64,000 nt of DNA from assembly GCF_022539315.1 (NCBI RefSeq), contig NC_066315.1:120409374-120473373 (forward strand), written 5' to 3'. Shown piece by piece: positions 59,395-64,000 of this stretch; the first letter of the stretch is position 1; each line of letters opens with the position of its first letter. This stretch comes from Serinus canaria (lineage: Eukaryota; Chordata; Aves; Passeriformes; Fringillidae). Position numbers and translations under genes: made by a program. The notes below the pieces were generated by a model. It saw only the letters and a list, made by a program, of their open reading frames with translations, was not told the DNA's origin and did no database searches.

Positions 59395-60870
59395 GGAGGA
59401 CAAGAGGTGTTTGGGAACTGCCAAGATGGATTAACCAGGAGCAACTCATGCCTGACCAATAAGGTCACCTTTCATAAGTAGATGATTCACTTGGAGAATG
59501 AAAGAAGAGTAGAGGTTATTTTTCTCCTTTCACTGAATCCTTCAGTGCTGACTTTCATAGCATCTTTCCAGAATGGAAAGATGTGGACATGAAAGTTGGA
59601 CTAAAGGGCTAGAGGATCGCTGGCCCCAAAGTAGAATGGAAATTAAGCTGGGGACTGGTTATAAGTGCCATTCTTCAAGGTGCAAAACTGGGGTCAGTAC
59701 TGATCAATGTCTTCATTAATGTCTGGGTGCTGGGATGAAATGCATCCTCATCAGCTTTGCTGACAACACTGTTGTAACCAATATACTGCAGGCTGTATAT
59801 ACAACCAAGATATTGCATGGCTGCCATTCAGATGGATCTCGAGAGGCTCAATAAATGTGTGAAGGTTTAAATGTCTTAAAACCTTACAAAGTTCAACAAA
59901 GCAAAGAACAAGATCCTGAAATATGATAAACTCATGCAAAAAGGGTTGGGTTCTGATTGGGTAGAAAATGGCTTTGCAGAAAATGCCAAAGAGAGGTTTT
60001 GGTAGAGAAGGACAAGTCAAAACAGGTTTTTGCAGGAGTGAAGGACGGGTGCGTACTGGACTGTATTAGCAGGAGGATAGCCATCAGGATTTGGGGTTCT
60101 TCTCCTGTTGTGTTTGGAAGATCATACCTGAAGTACTCTGTCTAGTTTTGAACTGGACAAAGACAAGATAAGCAAGATACTGACATACAGGAGAAAGCCC
60201 AGTGGAAGGCCACCAGAATGGTTGAGCTCTGAAGAACATGCTGTATAAAATCCTGAGGGCAATGTATTTTTCCTAAGAAAAGAAGGCTAATGAGTGCCCT
60301 GCCTACCAAGCGAGTGATTGTTTGTAGAGAAGATGAAGGTAGACTCTGAAAGATTCACAGTGACAGGAAGAGAAGCAGTGGATATTAGTAACAGCAAAGG
60401 AAATGACAGGTCTAGACCATCAGGCTATGCCTGAGTTATGTTGCAGGTAATGTGCTGTCTCCTGCTATCCCATTTTATAGGTTGCTTCTTCAGGATGGGC
60501 TCCAGACATACCCTGTGGGTAAATTTGCCTCCTGTTTTCCCTTCTGTTGATTCTTCTGTTGACCCTGGAAGAGACTCAGCAAAGCCCAATTTTAAGGTCC
60601 CGGTTGAATTTCTATCTTGTCTGAAACTGTTCTTGCGGAGCCCTGCTCTTGTAGCTGCTAGGCAGGAAACTGTAGTCAGAGAGAAAGAAGAAATTCTCCC
60701 CAGTGAGGGTGGTGGTTTGATGGAACAGATTGCCAAAGAAGCTCATTGACTTTCCATCCTTGGAACTCAAATGGACAGTGCTTGGAAGAATTTGATGCTG
60801 TTTAGACCTGGGCTTACCTTGGATGGGAGTTTGGATCAGTTGATGCACAGAGCTCCTTTCCAGAGCTCTT
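59395..60870 (+). mobile_element. Old CR1 LINE, RT region to near the 3' end, with an insertion
   Basis: Degenerate sense CR1 RT starts around 59395-59460 (the NHSCLTNKVTFHK.. region). It continues through the 'GASLQGSILGPVLFNIFIND' equivalent (about 59660-59730) and the catalytic box region reading FADN instead of FADD (59756-59767). The C-terminal region is at 60040-60300. The CR1 3' part resumes at about 60680-60870 (AATTCTCCCCAGTGAGGGTG..GGAACAGATTGCC). Between about 60400 and 60680 is sequence that is not CR1, including the second 39-base word. There are many stops. Confidence 0.8.
60577..60615. repeat. 39-base word shared with 58630-58668 (copy 2)
   Basis: It is identical to copy 1 except for one A/G change at position 6 of the word. 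It lies in the non-CR1 segment that interrupts the old CR1 copy. Confidence 0.85.
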
Positions 60871-63800
60871 GGTTGTTCTTTGACTCTTTGGTTCTAGGAG
60901 GGCAATGAAATCGGCAAGAGTAGAACAAGGAGCTCTTCTTTGATTTAGCCTGTTCTTTAAAAATGTTTCAGATTCTAGAATTCGAATTATGTGTTCCTCT
61001 TTCAGTAGGCAGATTCAGTCAAGATCAGAGAAAATAATTTCCCAGTCTAGAAGACCTGGGCTTAGGTGTTACAGATCAGGCTTTTTTTCATAGGGAGGCA
61101 GCATTTCTGGGTGGTAGTGAAAAGGAAAGTGCTGAAGCTAGTTTGGTGTACACAGGAAAAAATAGACTGGAAAGAAATACAGTAATGTCATTGTGAACCA
61201 CAGTAAAAGGTCAAATAATCATTAATTCTACATGCTTTATTGCCCATAAAAGTACCGTGGGGAACAGTCCTACACTGGCAGGAACAGACAAGATGACCAA
61301 ATAGCCAGTCTTTTCCAGCTTCAGTTTCTGGGATTCTGTGACTTACATTCATCATGTGCTTGGTAGCAAAACATCCTTGTTTCCTCTTATATTAGTCTTA
61401 GTTTTTCCTTTGTTCCAATGAAGAAAAAAAATAAAGTAAAAGAGTGAGCATTGCTATTAAAAATTGGTGCCAGTAAAATTAAAACAAGATCCCACTTTGA
61501 GTGTTGGGGATAACCCAGAGATGCAGGTGGAGCATCTGGATTTGCTGGAGAGCCAAAAGAAAGACTCAGACACTGGGCAGATAGCTGGAAAAGTCTGTTA
61601 GTGCAGCTGTGAGCTGTGGGAAGACAGAGCCTGTAAAGGACAAACAGCTGTTAGAGTCAGACAGGAAAGTCTCTGGAAAAAGAAGGATAAGGGAGGAGGA
61701 CAAGTAGTTTGATCATGGATGGGTAAAAGGCCAGAGAAAGAGGTTTGTGTCAGAACCTGAATGTAATATTGTACACACCTCTCTTTAGGACAGAAGAGGC
61801 AAAAGTCAGCAGCAGTCATCCTGGTAAGTTCAGAGAAGCAAAGGAAGACATTGTATTCTTTCCACCTTATCAAGATTGCCCCCGGATATCCTGTCATACC
61901 AGGACTGTGTCCTGTGAGTGGTCCAACAAGCAGAAGAAATACTAAAACTTACCCTGCTATTGAATGTCTTTTTAGTTGCCTGGGCCAGCTGCTTAGGGGC
62001 AATTAGTTTTAAGGTGACTGCATGGTTTCTTATGATGCCAGCAATAAAAGGAGTACACTTGTAAGTCTAGATGAAGTTTTCTGGAGCAGAGGCTGTTTCA
62101 TCAGTCATTTGAGATTGAAAATTCTTTTTCTTGAGTAGACTCTATGTGTCAGCCACAAAAGATAGTGTGAGGACTGGTTGTAACTTCTCAGGACTTGGCA
62201 TTCAAAAATGAGATAAAATGAATCAAGCAAGCTTGCGAAAGTGGTTTAGCTTTTATTTCTACCTTCCTAGTGAAAAATGAATGTTAAATATAATCCTCAG
62301 ATATATGAGCTGTTCTTTCCCATGTTGCCTTTGTTCTAGCATGAATACTTTTAATCCTAAAGCATTTGGTGAGAATCTGGTTCCCTGCTTTGTTTTCAGA
62401 AGTGGCAATGCTGTTTGTAGCTAAATGTGGAGAATGAACCACCAATTTTTTTAAACTATAAATGCCAAGAAAGGTGTAATTTCTTTCTTTTTTTTCTTTA
62501 ATAAAAGGATTTTTTAGTTTCACAAAAGAAATGACTACTAGTAAATATTCTTACACAGAAAATAGTAGAAATTACAGTTTTATGTGGGATAGGTTTTCCC
62601 TTTTTTCCCTTTCCCTCTCTGGTCTAGGGATTTATTAAGTGGTTTTTGGTAGCTGAACTGAACTGAGAATTTCAAAGGCTTCAGAATTACTTCAAGGCTC
62701 AACTCCCATTGACTTTCTTGGGAGTTGCATTCTCATCCTACTCTCTGCTCTTTTGTAAAAAAAAAAAAAAAGCCTTTAGTTTTGTCCCAGATGACCACTC
62801 ACATTTCTCCAACAGCCTAGAGACATTGTTCTGCCTTTTAGAAGTTACTGTGTAATGTGTGGACCTTGGTGTAGAGGCTCATGATTTTAGTTCTAGAAGA
62901 TTAATTAATTTTTTTTTTTTTTGGTTCAAAGGGTCTGGAACAAGATTAAGGAGGGAAAGCACACACATAGCTTTTTAGACTGTGTGAACAACATCTTCTA
63001 AACATCTTTTAACTTGCTCCTGCATTGACCCTTTTCAGGCATTTTGTTACAAGCAGGAATATTTTCTTGTGTGTGGGCATGATAGAGCCTTTCCGAAGTG
63101 GGAGCTCCATCATATGGGCTGAGCCAACCCTGACTGGGTCTGAACTGGGGAAGCACAGCACAGGAGTGGGCTCCTGCATCCCTGATGGTGCATTGCTGCT
63201 GGGATCCAGCACTTTTCAGAGCATGGTCCAAAGCAATTCCTATCCATGGGGATGAAAACCACATTTCACAGGAGATGGTGCATTTAAGTAAATAAATGGG
63301 GTGTGGCTTCAGCTGGTTTAGAGTTGGCTGAGATATTCTAAACCATCTCCTTGATAGTGGAATTTAGGATTTGCCTACGGGGATATTTCTGTTCAGAGAC
63401 TGCAGGTTTCTTTTTCATCTTCTAGAAAATGAGTAAGACCCCAGTGCCCTCTGCAGTAAATATGACAAGGCTTGCTTAAGTTTGGAAATTCGGGTGATTC
63501 ACTGGCTGCTGCCTTTATTCTGGTAAATAAATTGGGGAAAGCCCTGGAAGCACAAGAGGTAGGACAAGGCTGTTATCAGATCATGGTGCACTCTTCCTCC
63601 GGAGAGCAAGATGCCCTCATCCCTGCTGCCCACTGGAACTGGTCTTTGGCTCACAGTACCCCACAAACCATACTTGAGCCTTTGTTGAGAGGGTACTGGC
63701 ATGAGCCAAAATTGTGTTAATGGGCTGGGTTCAATGCTAACATGGAGAACTGGGTGCTTGGGCTCAGCCTTGTGTCCTGAGATCATCTGCCTCAAAATCT

Positions 63801-64000
63801 TAGGGAAACTCTATGGAATTACTAACATTACACTGGAAATAGGATTTCATACAGGAGCTACATGAATAAACTTAAGATAGAAGGAAAGGAAAGAAAACAC
63901 ATTTATTTAAGAAAAAGAAGAACTGGAATCAATTGCCTTTCAATAAAAAATACACAAAGGGATAAAAATTCAAGGAATAAGTTTAAAATCAGCAAAGCAC
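60871..64000. other. Non-coding interval to the window end
   Basis: I see no gene. Apart from a CR1 tail at 61275-61345 and short A and T runs (62757-62772, 62910-62923), nothing is recognised. The plus and minus ORFs near 63009-63795 overlap on opposite strands and have no family signature. Confidence 0.5.
61275..61345 (+). mobile_element. Old CR1 3' tail fragment
   Basis: GACAAGATGACCAAATAGCC, AGTCTTTTCCAGCTTCAG and GGGATTCTGTGACTT match the end of older CR1 families ('gatgacc...cttttccagc...attctatga'). Confidence 0.65.

Noticed and set aside
1..64000. CRISPR arrays, operons, phage or plasmid modules
   Set aside because: Intron-containing vertebrate gene, LINE, SINE and LTR content show nuclear vertebrate DNA. 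No regularly spaced repeats or dense ORF strings are present.
51261..64000. Exons of PI15, the expected next gene
   Set aside because: No CAP-domain coding sequence was seen in any ORF, so the gene must lie beyond the window.

Overview
This is vertebrate nuclear DNA, most likely from a songbird (oscine passerine). It is AT-rich and gene-poor, and it carries many CR1 LINE fragments in both orientations. It also holds avian-type endogenous retrovirus LTRs and one SINE with a tRNA-Ile-like head and a CR1-like tail, the architecture I know as TguSINE1 of passerines. There is no operon structure, CRISPR array or other prokaryotic feature.

Region 1 (1-9.3 kb) holds the only gene I can identify: most of GDAP1 (ganglioside-induced differentiation-associated protein 1) on the + strand. 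Coding exons 2 to 6 lie at 98-290, 1546-1719, 4098-4192, 4643-4757 and 8869-9251. All splice sites are canonical GT/AG. The exon lengths of 193, 174, 95, 115 and 383 nt equal those I recall for human GDAP1. Exon 1 (39 codons in human) lies before the window. The first 67 bases are a GC-rich minisatellite in intron 1. Introns 3 and 5 each carry an antisense CR1 LINE; the intron 5 copy has lost an internal segment. A close AATAAA follows the stop codon.

Region 2 (9.3-27.9 kb) is non-coding. It contains two antisense CR1 fragments, AT-rich and microsatellite DNA, and a GC-richer island at about 21.14-21.88 kb with an unrecognised 118-codon ORF. It also has an AATAAA followed by a 15-base A tract at 20.4 kb, and a perfect 32-bp inverted repeat with a 10-base loop at 23.0 kb.

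Region 3 (27.9-34.4 kb) is a transposon cluster. It holds the SINE, three sense-strand CR1 copies (one broken by a hairpin-forming insertion), and a solo LTR with perfect 8-bp inverted ends and a 4-bp target duplication.

Region 4 (34.4-64 kb) is non-coding. It contains a CR1 tail, a 35-bp tandem duplication, a degenerate LINE reverse-transcriptase fragment, a two-part LTR block at 45.1-46.1 kb, a second solo LTR of the 33.9-kb family, and an old CR1 near 59.4-60.9 kb. A 39-base word of unknown origin occurs at both 58.6 and 60.6 kb.

From conserved vertebrate synteny, the DNA downstream of GDAP1 should be the gene-poor interval leading towards PI15, but no PI15 exon is visible here. I found no new multi-gene system. 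The most unusual signals are the perfect hairpin at 23.0 kb, the 39-bp repeated word, and the unrecognised GC-rich ORF island.
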